NCBI GenBank assembly: GCA_930367205.1
Contig: OV884011.1
Coordinates: 140,055,937 to 140,119,936 of the forward strand
Origin: Acanthosoma haemorrhoidale
Lineage: Eukaryota > Arthropoda > Insecta > Hemiptera > Acanthosomatidae
Reading direction: 5' to 3'
DNA: 64,000 nucleotides
Shown: positions 1 through 10,754 of the stretch, piece by piece
Position numbering within the stretch: the first letter of the stretch is position 1
Layout: each line of letters starts with the position of its first letter
The notes under the pieces: model-generated
Told to the model about the DNA's origin: nothing
The model's input: only the letters and a program-made list of their open reading frames with translations
The model's database searches: none
Program-made: the position numbers and the translations under genes

Positions 1-240
1 AATTTATTAGGGATAGTCTGGGCGATAGACCATTTCTGGCCCTACGTGTTCAGGAGAAGGTTCCGGGTGCACACGGACCACAGACCGTTACAGTGGATCG
101 GTAAATTAAAAGAGTCGTAGGTGAGGGTCATTCGTTGGAAGGAGTTCCTCAGCCAATACAACATGGAGGTAATTATAAGCCCGGTAAGCAGAACGTCGTG
201 GCGGACTGGCTGTCCCGGGCGATGTTGGTCAACACACTCG
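1..240 (+). pseudogene. RNase H region of gypsy-type pol, broken
   Basis: In frame 1, bases 73-99 encode VHTDHRPLQW, followed by a WKEFLSQYNMEV segment. The next motif, YKPGKQNVVADWLSRA (about bases 167-220), lies in frame 3. These are the conserved landmarks at the RNase H end of gypsy-type pol, where the enzyme degrades the RNA strand of the RNA:DNA hybrid. Two lesions are visible: a TAG stop at 118-120 just before VRVIRWKEF, and a one-base frame change near base 167 between MEV and YKPGK. The left part runs off the window. With a stop and a frameshift within 170 bases this is a pseudogene. Confidence 0.85.
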
Positions 241-636
241 ACCAAGATCAGGGGGAATCCTCCCGGGACGGATGGCAGTTCTTGCGAGAATGCACGCTGG
301 AGAGAGAAGAAGACCAACAGAAACCAGGATTTACGGATGTGGTACCGAGGAGGGAGCTCAACGGACGACAGGCCTGCGGACATGGAAGAGCGGGAAGAAA
401 TTATCAATGATAAGCGCCGCCAGATAGTCTGGAAGACGAAGACGATATGCACTACGGTGTATAGTAAGATCGGTTCCAATAGGAGTAAGGAGGTGTCCCG
501 TTATGAGGGTCCCTTCCGGGTGATCACGATTTGCGAACACAATTTGGTGACCATCCAAGGTGTTCATGAACCCGTGAAGAGGAGAAATGTCCATCTCAAG
601 CAGTTAAAGCTTCCAGTGGGGAAGCCCTCCAAATAG
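241..636 (+). pseudogene. Integrase C-terminal remnant of gypsy-type pol
   Basis: Frame 1 is open from 121 to the TAA at 634-636. Its last 70 or so residues (about 430-636) contain YSKIGSNRSKEVSRYEGPF and then RRNVHLKQLKLP, the usual ending of gypsy-type integrases: a K.GSNR.K...Y.GPFRV core and a basic RRNVH tail that contacts DNA. The linker between this and the RNase H remnant (about 240-430) has no integrase core motifs, so a large internal deletion lies there. The product, if made, would lack the DDE catalytic domain. Confidence 0.75.
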
Positions 637-884
637 GAAATTGACTCTAATTTCCTCACTCCTGCACACATCTCATTGTGTTTTTGGTGTCTATACTTTT
701 GCCAGATACATGTTTTGTTTTTTTATTGTTTTAACGTTTGTACCACATTAGATAAAGTTATGTTCTGTTTCTATGATTATAAGACAGTGTTGTGCTGCTC
801 TAGGCGAGCAGGAAATTATTATGTCGGAACTGTATATAATTAGCATAAGTGTTAAGTTTCAGTTCCCAACGCTAGGTCAGGAAC
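637..884 (+). other. Non-coding 3' internal region of the gypsy-type element
   Basis: Between the pol stop codon and the polypurine tract there is no usable open frame and no envelope-like sequence. The stretch is T-rich at first (around 660-730). I see nothing else in it. Confidence 0.5.
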
Positions 885-895
885 GGGCAGGGGGG
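885..895 (+). promoter_or_regulatory. Polypurine tract of the LTR element
   Basis: GGGCAGGGGGG lies immediately before the LTR start. This is where second-strand primer is expected in an LTR retroelement. Its contact with the AGTTAA end of the LTR supports the LTR boundary. Confidence 0.7.
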
Positions 896-1067
896 AGTTA
901 AAGCCAGAGGCAAGTTTATGTTGTAAACTAATACGATCATGGGATGTAAACAACCCATATGTCGGATTTTTAGTTACAATAAAGCAGTTTCTTTACAGAA
1001 GTACAAGAGTGTCGTTCAATTCCTTCTTACCTACTTTTCCTTTAAGCTTAACCGCCGACGATTAACT
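896..1067 (+). repeat. 3' LTR (172 bp) with AGTTAA/TTAACT ends
   Basis: The boundary was set by the polypurine tract on the left and by perfect 6-bp inverted ends, AGTTAA at 896-901 and TTAACT at 1062-1067. A polyadenylation signal AATAAA lies at 978-983, with a T/G-containing stretch downstream, as expected for an R-U5 junction. The length is short for a gypsy LTR. No matching 5' LTR is in the window, so the element length and age cannot be estimated. The next bases (1068 onward) are TATATATATATA, a plausible target site. Confidence 0.75.
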
Positions 1068-4000
1068 TATATATATATAAAACTAATAATTTTTATAGAT
1101 ATGCTCAAAATGCTATTTTTTTGTATATTATTGTCTATGTCAAACTATAAATTTACATTGAAAGTAAATAAATGGTGTCCGCCACTAGACTGATATTCTA
1201 GAATGAGCTCCTAGATACAAACAAGTTGGGTACCCCTGCTTTACAACATACATTAAATACATTTCCTTGTTTAATGTAATGTGTAATAAGTCAGTAGGAT
1301 GATTTATTCCGTTATAACTAATTTTCACTTCGAAACTATTTCTTATTTTTAGCTAGGTCTTTTTCTCGATTTTTGTTTTCGTTGGAGAAGGAAGTAATCG
1401 GATAGTAGTAATTCCCACTAAAGATAATGGCATTTAAAAAACAATTCTACTCAACACACACTAAAAAGACGTAAAAGTAATAACAACATTAATTTAGCAT
1501 ACTTAAAGGTACCAAAGATTTTTATCTTTACAGTAATTAAACGTGCCTGAATAGCTGGCCCCATCAGTTACAGCCTAATGACGTCAATTTATATGCAGTG
1601 ATAATTAAAAAGATAAATATTTATGATATCAAAAGACTGTATTTTCCACATTCATAAATAATAGGGCACTAATACTTGACGATGTGAGTCATTCTATAGG
1701 ATCAAACAAAAAACGCGGGATATTGTATAACAAGACCATATTTTTTTCATTGCATTCGTCTTTCGAATTTTTTTTAACTTGTGGATAAGAGAACACATTG
1801 GCTGGGGTATTTTAAAAAAAAAAAAATTTATCATAATTATCAATACCGAAGATTCAGGGAGGTTTTACGTAAGAATAGCTACCATCGTGGCGTGAGAGGG
1901 AGAAATATTTGTATTGATTTCAAAATTACAATCAACCCTATTGGGCAATAAACAATAGTGATTCAACTTTATTTATGATTATTGAACAATCTTATTAATG
2001 TACTATTTCCGTATCGGAATAAGTGGCTAAGTCGTCAAGCTGATACCAGATGATTGTACATATATGGTAGGCTTTGTTCAGCACTTGGAGAAATGAGTGT
2101 TATTGATTTTGAGTTGTAGTTGCAATAATTCAATCGGTTATAAAATTGCCTTTATTTTAAAGGGGCCATTTTTTAAAACTTCTTTTGACACCTTCCCTAG
2201 GTCAGACTCTATTAGTTAATTTATTTATTATGAACTTTTTATGATAAAGTATTAATTAAACAGTCAATTACCTATCTATGTTTAAGAAGAGTTAAAAACT
2301 TTATTTATACAAAATAGGAAAATGCTAATGTGATGCATCACACAGTTACAAATTTAGTTACGCCTACGACAGCTTTAACTGCATTTTGTAGTCCATTTAT
2401 GTCCAAACTCATATTATTAATTAAATATTTAGTTGACACCCAACTTAATATTTTGAGAAAATATTTATTACTTCATTAGCATACCCAGTTTATTAAGTGA
2501 AGAGTATTTGTTCAATATAAACTATTTAATTAATTAATGAATCTTTTACTCTTGTTTAATGGAAATTACTATTCTTCCCTGCTCCTCTTACACCAAATGG
2601 ACCTGACTAGAACGAGTTACTGACTAGTGGTTGAGAACATATTGTTTTATATGCTCTTTGGTGCTGATTGTGGATGGATAATATTTAAATTAAATAGTAT
2701 TATTCAGGGTATCTTAAGTTACTAATCATCTATAATTAAAAAAATTACATAAACGTCTTTAAACAATAGGACGATTGTATAATAATTGGTTTGTTTGAAC
2801 GGACTTTACTCGCCTATCCAGACTTCAATCGGACGTGATGCCGAGGAGTGTTAATTTAAAAAATGGTCTCTGGTTTTTAAAACATACAAAGGGGCAAAAA
2901 ACAATTTGTTGAGAGTAATATTTTTCGTATTCTGTGGTTCTCCTTCCCGTTGCTTATGTACGACCAGGATAAATAACTATTCCCTCACTCCACCTTCAAA
3001 CAGGTACTCCTAGTAAAAGGATTCGCTCACCCCAAATAAATTCCTTTATTTTTTCCTTATCCATAATCTTAAAAATTTGAGAGCTAGGGGGAAAAAAAAC
3101 AAAAAAAAAAACAGCCTGTGTGTCGACGCAGGTAGCAGACGAGGATGGCACTGTCCCGACGTTCCTCGACCTCACATTAGACTTAAATGGAATCGGCACT
3201 CTTGCTATAAAGCCGTTGGCTGTGTGGTGATTGTCGGTAAATACCTGTCGGCTGGTCTCTAAAGGCCATGGGTCTTAGCATGCTGGATAATGACGATAGT
3301 TATGCCGAGCCTAAACCTTTTAAAGAAACAGTGGGAAAATTTTGCTTTTGAAAAAAATAATACTAAGACTCATTCATAAAACGGACCAACGTTCAAAACT
3401 TCCTTATCCTTGCGGAAATCTTCGCAAATAAACAATACTTTCATTGCTTCGGTCTTCGCATTCACTACCTAGCCCCTAAAATAATTGAAAGATAAATAGC
3501 CTATAAGTACAGTCTAAGCTAAAAATTTTCAAAATGCGTTCATTAGTTCCTGAGTTTATCTCGTACAATCAGACGTTCCTAACCCGAAGTCGTCCGATAT
3601 TTATTTATCGCAATCATATATTAGGGAAAGGAACGAATCCTATCTAAATTTTAAAATCGAAGAAGTTTTATTTACATCCAATTAAGAGTACTACAAATTA
3701 TACGGCGAAATATTTCACAATTAAAATTTCTTGGATGAATCAACCCTTAAAAAGGTGACGGGCTGCTCGTGGAAGAAACATGGCGATCTCAAATCTACTC
3801 CGAAGTACTTTCAAGATTGCGCCTGTGACATGTTGAACGTTATTGAGAATGTAAGTCTCACTGGAAATTGCAATCTGTTAATTTTAAAAGGGAGATACGT
3901 TTTGAGACTTGAATCCGTGGGATTAAAACTGTTTCAACCTACAATTGCATGCCTCCTGCTTCGGTTATATTACCCGCTATATATTTACAAAACAGACTTA

Positions 4001-7000
4001 CTTAGGCCGTGGCAAAGTTTTGGGTGGTCGATTTTCCGTAGTAAAATAATTTGAGATCCCACTTCAACTGTCAACAGACGATGGGGTGGCAAACCGATAC
4101 AAATCCAGATGGCTCTAAAGAGTTCTCTCCATTAGTAAAAACTCCAGAAAGTTTCTCTTAAATGTCAATGACATCGAGAATTTGACACTAATGCGAGTAA
4201 TTTTAGACATTTTATTATTGAACCACTCTCATTCCCATGATGAAGCGTCACTATTAATCTTAGTGGACTACGGTTTCAACTTTAATACCAGCCGTTTCCG
4301 ATTACTATTGTCACCCTCCAGATTGTAATTCGTTTGTGTAAAATAGCTCCAGATATCCCAGAGTTCCGCTGGAATGAATGGGCGCACTCAATGGCGATAT
4401 ACCGACGAAAATTTCCACTCACGAAACAAACTTAGTTGATCAGAATTGGTTTATAATTACAAATAAATACAATCTTATGTTATCAAGATATATTTAATTT
4501 ATTATGATATGGACGGTTACGATCGAGGATGAGCGTGATTACACTTTACCCATTACCTTGATGGTACTCCGTTCGTATTTCAACTTGCCCATCATCGACA
4601 GTAATTACTACGTTTGCAATACTAGGAAAGTCTATAGAAACAGGAAATCAAAAGCTATCAAGATATATTATTCTCTTGGAGTATATTTTAATATTAATGT
4701 GCGGATTTGAATAATGGTAATGATATAACCTCTAAGAGTGATCATAAAAATCCGTATTTATGCGCTATTAAAACATGCGGCCTCAGAGAGTAAACAGTAC
4801 GGTTTACCTACGCACTTATCACCCGTTAGATTTATGGCAAGTTTATTTTATGGATTTTTCATTTAGCATGATTTGCAATAGTACACAGAAGAAAACGTAA
4901 TTAATAAGTGTATTCAATGGACGTTCCTGTCCCGGCCTTTTTCCTTATTTCATTTTTCCTTTGCGGGTGGGAACGTCGAAAGGGGTTTATTGCACGTCAT
5001 AAATAACTCATCGCTTAGCATGTGATAAATTCTAATTTGCCGGTGTGTCCTCATTACGTATAACCAAACTGATGCAACTCTCAAATCTATCCAGAGGAAA
5101 GTTGATGATTCAACTTAAATTAAGAAAATTTAACAGTTATATCAAAGTTGTCTCGGTTTTTATACTAAGGCCTAAAAGCATTAAAAATGTAGGAAAGTAT
5201 CATATCAGATAGCCATCATTGTTTAAAAGCCACTATATTGCTATGGTTAATTCGCTAAATTTATTCATCAGTGTATTTGAAATGACTATACATTTATTTA
5301 GGTAAAAATAAAAATTGCAAAAGTTATAATGAAACAATATCTAAGGATAGTCTTAACCCCATCTCCACTAAGAAGCACTGATTGTCTAAGTAGACCGGTG
5401 TATTTATGCATTGTATATTATTTGTAATTTTGAATTGTAAATAAAGCCAATATTCTGTGAAGAATCCACAATCTCATTTACTTGACTCTATACCCAATCA
5501 GGCAGAGAAGGACGCACTTCCTAATTAAAAGGCCAGTAAGTCGATGTTACCATGACTACCGAGAGAAAACTCAATTCTTACCACTTATTTGTGTTGTACA
5601 TATTGAGTGGTCATTATTGAGTACTCATTAGTCATGAATTAATCAGAATACCATCCGTTAGACATGAGATGTTCACTTATTAGTCACCGCGATTGTCCTA
5701 TTCCTCAAACACCTGTTAGGTTCCTGAAACAGATTGACTTCAGGAAAAAAAATGGGAATGATCATTTTATATTCTATTAACAAATCTGCTTTTACGAATA
5801 CAATTTATTGTTGGGTTTAACATTCAATCACATATGTGTGTTCTTATTCGCTTGTAGTACTTAAAATTAAAAATGAACTCCTTGGCACTGCATCTCTGGA
5901 AGATGCATAGAAGTCGGTAGATAACGTTGATGGTAGGTCTGAACCTAGCAATAAATTCTCAATTTTATTATTACGGTTTTCTGTAGCTGATTTGCTAATT
6001 CTTTATTCGTGCATCTTACTTATTTTCACATAGGAGGATGAGTAGTAAACCCTCACCCATCAGGATGAACTCCTTAAGAAAATGTTAGTACATGCCATTT
6101 GTATATTACATAGGAATCAACTACTTTACATTTAATATATGTTGTCATATTATGTGCTCATTTCAAAATGTAAAAATAAACAATAAAAATTTAATTGAGT
6201 CTATGAAATGTTATATGGGATCGGTCCTGCCATGTGAATGTAAGGTAAAATTGACATAAAAATTAGAATTAGGATTAAGAGATAGAATTTGCGATGTGAA
6301 AGTTAGCATAAGGCACTTAGAAACTACTATCAGATATAGGTGTGTTTTAGAAAGGCCCAAATGGATCCAGATGATTCTTTTATGGACCCTCATAAAGCCA
6401 GGGCAGGTTACATCCCTTCGTTTTTCCTGTCACAAAAGGGAGTAACAGAAGGGATTTGGAACTTAGCAGCCCGGGACAGAGTTTGAGGCACGTATTGACT
6501 TTTTTGCAGGCTGGGGAGAAGTAATACTCTCTCAATGCAAAAGATCAGAAAAGGAAGACCTCCATCGCTAATGAAAAGTAACCTGGTCCAGTAGGACGAA
6601 ATATAAACTTTCGAATGACGCAGCCCAAGGCACTTCTTGGACAGCCGCTTTACTTGTCTTTGGAGCTTTTGACTTAGGTCTTTGACTATAGATTCACCAT
6701 CTTTAGAAGACATTGATGTACAATGGTAAGAAGTATTTTAATTGTTAGCCAGTAGGATCTATGTAATCTTTCCCATCATTTTATTCATATTATGTATAAT
6801 CAATCTACAGTAAAACATTTTTAAACATTAGTAATAAAATACAGTGTGAATAAATTTAAATTTCATATAAATGACCCCATCCATTTGATCACCGTGTTAA
6901 TTGATAAAGTAAATTACTTTGCGTTTTGATTCAATTGGTACCAATAGTAAGTAAATTGAATATTTTGAGAAAAGGTAATTTGGCATCACTTTGCGCCAAT

Positions 7001-7852
7001 GCAATACGCTCAGGATTTGATAGAGGAATTAAATCAGTTGGTAGTTGAATAGTTAGATGGCATCCCTGTAATTCAAATATTCTAATTATTCAACTAGAGC
7101 GTACCAGCGTGGCATTTGCGGGTAAGTCAGGTAAATATACAAACGGAAGTATGCATCCGTAGAAAAGATAAAACTTTACATATCGACAAAAGTTTGTTTA
7201 TTTACACAAGATCCAATCACAAGAGGAAAGTATCCGTCATTTAAAATAAAACCCTCAGCCACTGAACGTAACAGAACAATGTCAACTGTATAAAAATTAT
7301 CTAGAAAAGGCGTAAATGCAAAGGATTTACTTAGGATTCTTTCATTTTCAACATCTTTTTTTTCCTTCAAAGAAAACCTTTTTAGATGGCGCCATTTCAA
7401 ATTGTTTTATATTTTTTTTCTTCCTTCACCATTCCCTATCTTAATGATTGTCTCGTGGAAATGCACGTAGAACATCCATCGGTAACACGTATATGAAAGG
7501 TGATCTTAAAAAAACACACCCAAAAATGTTTTGTGATGGCTAAGTGGTTGTAAACTGTAAATGGGATGATCGGACTTGTGTTTTTATTTCTTACTTTACC
7601 TCAAGTTTTCATTGCATTAGTCACACCTTAGTAGAGGTAGACTTCTCAGGGAAGCGGTTTTTAAGACTGCGTTCAATCAGGATTTTATGATGAAACTTTA
7701 ATTTTTCTTTACATCTTAAGTTCTTTGTTGAACCTTTTACCCGATAAGTCAGTTAGACAGTCATGAATTTTGTTGGTAATTCACTACACATTTTTTCATT
7801 TACTTGGTCCCTAATAATATAATTATATACATTTTTAGAACAAGAATCTATT
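1068..7852. other. AT-rich intergenic DNA, nothing recognised
   Basis: Nearly 6.8 kb without a recognisable gene, RNA or mobile element. Several open frames of 60-107 codons occur on both strands (for example at 3731-4054 plus and 6408-6713 minus). None shows a known domain, and base composition does not change across them. Simple features are a poly-A run near 1815 and A-runs near 3095-3111. Single-copy introns or spacer, or very old repeats, would look like this. Confidence 0.4.
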
Positions 7853-7863
7853 CCATTATTTAC
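7853..7863. repeat. Target-site duplication, copy 1 (LINE B)
   Basis: CCATTATTTAC occurs here, next to the poly-A end of LINE B, and again exactly at 8584-8594 beyond its 5' end. This is a classic target-site duplication of a non-LTR insertion. Confidence 0.8.
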
Positions 7864-8583
7864 TTCTTTTTTTTTTTTTTTTTTAATTTCAAAACCTCAA
7901 CAAAATAATACAATGTATAAAAAATAAATAATAAAATAATTGGATTACATATTTCTCCTCTTTCTGCATTTACATGCATTTGGTGGAGTGCATAATATAA
8001 TAAAATTTTTATTGTTGTTAAAAGTTCATCGTTCTTATACAACACTAGGTGATGAGGCTCACCTTCTATTTGTCACCGACACCAAACTCTAAACACTAGG
8101 AACAAAAACAAAACAAACTAAACAAAACAAACTAAATCTCTACCTAGAACCTAGGACTAGAGTGTTCCAGCCGCGACAGCGTCCTGCCATCGATGGGGGA
8201 ACGGAGCGGGGGCTATAGTGTTAAACACCGGGTTTGTTAGATATTGTAATGAGTCGAAAAATTTGATATGTCTACGCTGGATGAATTCATTCACCGTAGG
8301 CAGCTCAAATATCTCATGCAGCTCACTGTTTCGTCGCTGCTCGAATGAAGTACCTCTGACCACTTTCATCAGTATACCGTTTTGGTATTGTTGGAGTTTC
8401 TTAGCTGTCGTATACGTCGGATAACGAAATAGCGGTGCACCATACAGCAGAGTAGGCCTGACTATGCTCTTGTAAATCAGTAGCTTGAGACGGAGTGATA
8501 GATTGGGGGAAGTCAATAAGTTCGTAAGCCGGTAAGACTTCATGCGTGTATGCTTCAACTTCTTCACAAAATGGTTACTAAAA
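7864..8583 (-). mobile_element. LINE B: 5'-truncated jockey-like non-LTR retrotransposon
   Basis: A 720-bp minus-strand insertion bracketed by an exact 11-bp direct repeat. It carries the C-terminal end of ORF2, about 270 bases of 3'UTR and a poly-A tail, seen as a T run at about 7867-7884 on the plus strand. The 5' end is truncated within ORF2, as is usual for LINE insertions. The protein differs clearly from the family-A LINEs elsewhere in the window, and the 3'UTR is also unrelated, so this is a separate family. A clean duplication and a long poly-A suggest a fairly recent insertion. Confidence 0.85.
8157..8583 (-). pseudogene. C-terminal fragment of LINE B ORF2 (reverse transcriptase thumb/tail)
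   Basis: An open frame of about 142 codons runs from the truncation point to the stop at 8157-8159. It contains KLLIYKSIVRPTLLYGAPLF, the well-known LLYG-type motif just after the reverse transcriptase domain of jockey-clade elements, then a block reading KLQQYQNGILMKVVRGTSF and an ending in PFPHRWQDAVAAGTL. There is no genuine start codon because the element is truncated; the frame continues upstream of the nearest GTG. No stops or frameshifts interrupt it. The endonuclease and the polymerase catalytic motifs are missing, so it cannot be functional. Confidence 0.8.
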
Positions 8584-8594
8584 CCATTATTTAC
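8584..8594. repeat. Target-site duplication, copy 2 (LINE B)
   Basis: CCATTATTTAC, identical to 7853-7863, lies directly beyond the truncated 5' end of LINE B. Confidence 0.8.
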
Positions 8595-9280
8595 AACTTA
8601 GTCTTTCACCAAAATCTGATGCAATTATTCACGGTTGTGTTGTGACTGATAGGTGGCCCGCCTCCAAAAAGGTTAACTCTACAAATGGAAAATGAAAATA
8701 ATTAGTCATCATATTCTATAACAATATATTGAACCAATTATCAACTCTCTCAATTAAATCCTAAATTAAAAAAAAAATCGCTCATCATTTTGTTTCTATT
8801 CCATGTGTATTTAAACTATAACAATAAACACCAAAGGTAAAAAAATCTTGTTGATAATGGGATCGCACTCAAACTAACCGGCTGTGGATTGAGAGGGTAA
8901 AAGAAATTTATAATGAACGGATTTGAAAATTTAGAGCCACGGATATGGTGTGATGAAGTTCAAAAGGTTTTAGCTCAAGGTGAGAAATAAGCAGTTGAAG
9001 AAAGCAAATTTGTGATCAGGTGAAGGTCCAATTTGAATGGGAATAGATGTAGGGTTTGGTTTAAGGAGGCTATGTATGTACAATGGCGCTTTACGTGATA
9101 AGGTTTGGAAGAGGAAGTGTTGCCGTCTAGTGAAGGGAAATGAAAATTTCCAATGCGAAATGCGTGAGTCCCTCGGGATCCCATAAACAAATTGAAGGGA
9201 GCAAATGATGATATGTTTAAACTTTTCATTCAGATTCTGGGAGGGGCTACTATATTCAACGTAAGAGTAATTAATGTGAG
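8595..9280. other. Intergenic, nothing recognised
   Basis: No gene or repeat seen. An 84-codon minus-strand frame (8975-9229) has no recognisable domain. Confidence 0.4.
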
Positions 9281-9288
9281 TAATTAAA
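9281..9288. repeat. Possible 8-bp target-site duplication of LINE A1, copy 1
   Basis: TAATTAAA lies next to the poly-A end of A1 and again at 10747-10754 next to its 5' end. The motif is AT-rich in AT-rich DNA, so chance is possible. Confidence 0.45.
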
Positions 9289-9455
9289 TTAATTTTTTTT
9301 GTGCAATAATTACAATCTGCCTTTTATTGGGCAATAATAATACAGATAAATGATCTCATTCATACCATATTTACAGTCATCATTCACTCGCTCATTCATA
9401 CAATAGGACATGATTGGAGAAACTGGCCATTGCCAAGACTCCCACTGTCACGCGA

Positions 9456-9924
9456 TTATAGCAGGTCACGAGGCCACTGCCGTTTTAGTCTCCGAGGAGG
9501 ATTATAGGGATGAGTGGCGCAGTGCAAAGACTGTGCTACAGGATTAGGGTGGTTGGAAAGGCTACTGTGGAATTTCATAAACTTGGAAGGGATGAGTTCT
9601 AGAATGTAGGGTATATTAAGGTCGTTATGAAGGGTTTTGTTGCTGACATAATTAGGGGCATTTACTATTGTTCTCAGGACTTTTGATTGAAAGGATTCGA
9701 TACGCTTGATGTTCGACTTTTTTGCTGTCCCCCATAGCTCTATTCCGTATGTCCAGATTGGTTTAAGTATAACTTTGTAAATTAGTAGTTTATTTTCTAT
9801 TGAGAGATGGGATGTCCTTTGAAGTAGTCTGTACAGTTGTCCAAAGCGTCTGTTTAGTTCTTGTCTTTTTAGTCTCGTATGTGGGTTCCAGGTCAGCGGT
9901 TTGTCGAGATGGAAGAAGAAGTCT
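9456..9924 (-). pseudogene. ORF2 C-terminus of LINE A1, shifted frame
   Basis: After the deletion near 9925 the ORF2 tail resumes in another frame at LDKPLTWNPHTRLKRQEL and continues to the stop at 9456-9458, ending in RRLKRQWPRDLL. It includes the IYKVILKPIWTYGIELWG motif shared by jockey-clade elements. Compared with the same segment of A7 (51.8-52.27 kb) only about three residues differ (P/R, E/Q and N/Y). The C-terminal ending RPRDLL-like block is also retained in A2. Confidence 0.85.
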
Positions 9925-10674
9925 TGCGACAAAGGGTGAAGGTAATGTGGGAGCATTTTGCTTCATTAACTTTGATCCGCCATTGATTGCACCAATACTC
10001 GATCTCGTCAAGGTGTTTTTGAAGGTTATGGGATGCTATGTCGGGGTCTGGGTGGGATGACAAGACTGCAGTGTCATCTGCAAATGTGGCCAAGAAGGTA
10101 TTGGGAGTAGAGGGGACATCAGCGGTGTATAGGTTATAGAGGATGGGGCCCAGGACACTGCCCTGTGGAACTCCTGCATTTATGGGATAGTAATTAGAGT
10201 ATTCTAAACCACAGCGGACTTGGAAGAAGCGGTTTGAAAGGTAGGACTGTAGGATTAGGGAAAGGGTCTGTGGTAAATGTCTTTTGAGCTTGTAGAGCAA
10301 ACCTGCGTGCCAAACCCTGTCAAACGCTTGAGCTATGTCCAGAAAGGCAGCAGTGCAATACTGTTTGGTTTCAAGTGCTGAGGAGATGTGATCAACAACG
10401 CGAAGGCCTTGTTGAGCAGTGGAATGTCGTTGGCGGAAACCAAACTGGTGTGTGGGAAAAAGGTTTTTGGATTCAACAATTGGAAGTAGACGTTTTAGTA
10501 GGAGTTTCTCAAATATTTTTGAGAGGATAGGGAGTAGGCTAATTGGACGGTAAGATGAGGCGTCATTGGGTGGTTTACCGGGTTTGGCGAATAGGACAAT
10601 AACGGAATGTTTCCAGAGGAGAGGAAAGTGCGTCGTTCGGATAATGCAATTATATATGTAGGCTATTATGAGAT
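9893..10674 (-). pseudogene. Reverse transcriptase domain of LINE A1 ORF2
   Basis: About 260 codons are open without a stop from near 10674 to 9893. Motifs in order are KPGKPPNDASSYRPISLLP, HQFGFRQRHST, AFLDIAQAFDRVWH (motif A, catalytic Asp), NAGVPQGSVLGP (motif B) and TFADDTAVL (motif C, the FADD catalytic pair), then WRIKVNEAKCSHITFTL. This is the polymerase that would copy the element RNA at a nicked target. A frameshift near 10670 cuts it from the upstream RKSPGYD segment, and a deletion near 9925 throws the C-terminus into another frame, ending this frame at 9893-9895. All catalytic residues that can be seen are intact. Confidence 0.88.
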
Positions 10675-10746
10675 TATGGCTTTAGGAGGAAGTTGTTTGA
10701 GAATTTGAGGAGTTAGGAGATCATATCCAGGGGATTTTCTAAATTC

Positions 10747-10754
10747 TAATTAAA
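10747..10754. repeat. Possible 8-bp target-site duplication of LINE A1, copy 2
   Basis: TAATTAAA, matching 9281-9288, sits where the ORF2 coding similarity of A1 ends. Confidence 0.45.

Larger units (their letters stand above)
1..1067 (+). mobile_element. 3' end of a Ty3/gypsy-type LTR retrotransposon, internally deleted
   Basis: The window opens inside an LTR retroelement. It reads in order: the end of the reverse transcriptase/RNase H region, the integrase C-terminus, about 260 bases of non-coding DNA, a polypurine tract and a 3' LTR. The catalytic part of integrase (zinc finger and DDE core) is absent between the two coding remnants, so this copy is internally deleted and could not integrate by itself. 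The 5' LTR, gag, protease and most of pol would lie left of the window or are lost. The LTR has AGTTAA...TTAACT ends, as in gypsy-like insect elements, and is followed at once by alternating TATATATA, the kind of target gypsy elements favour. Assignment to gypsy type is firm from protein motifs. The exact lineage is not determined. Confidence 0.85.
9289..10746 (-). mobile_element. LINE A1: jockey-clade retrotransposon with reverse transcriptase
   Basis: A 5'-truncated minus-strand copy of the main LINE family of this window. Reading 5' to 3' on the minus strand it holds the ORF2 segment starting at RKSPGYDLL, the reverse transcriptase, the ORF2 C-terminus, a 3'UTR and the tail GGCAGATTGTAATT plus oligo-A (T run at 9293-9300). 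Visible damage: one frameshift near 10670, a deletion of about 80 bases near 9925 (seen by comparison with copy A7) and a 3'UTR deletion of about 165 bases near 9404. ORF1 and the endonuclease are absent. The proteins match A7 almost residue for residue. Confidence 0.88.

Noticed and set aside
939..1193. 84-codon frame at the LTR
   Set aside because: It starts inside the LTR and runs over its boundary into AT-rich flank, so it is chance.
3731..4054. 107-codon plus-strand frame
   Set aside because: No recognisable domain, composition like its surroundings and no splice context.
9790..10060. Plus- and minus-strand frames overlapping LINE A1 in other frames
   Set aside because: They are shadow frames of the A1 ORF2.
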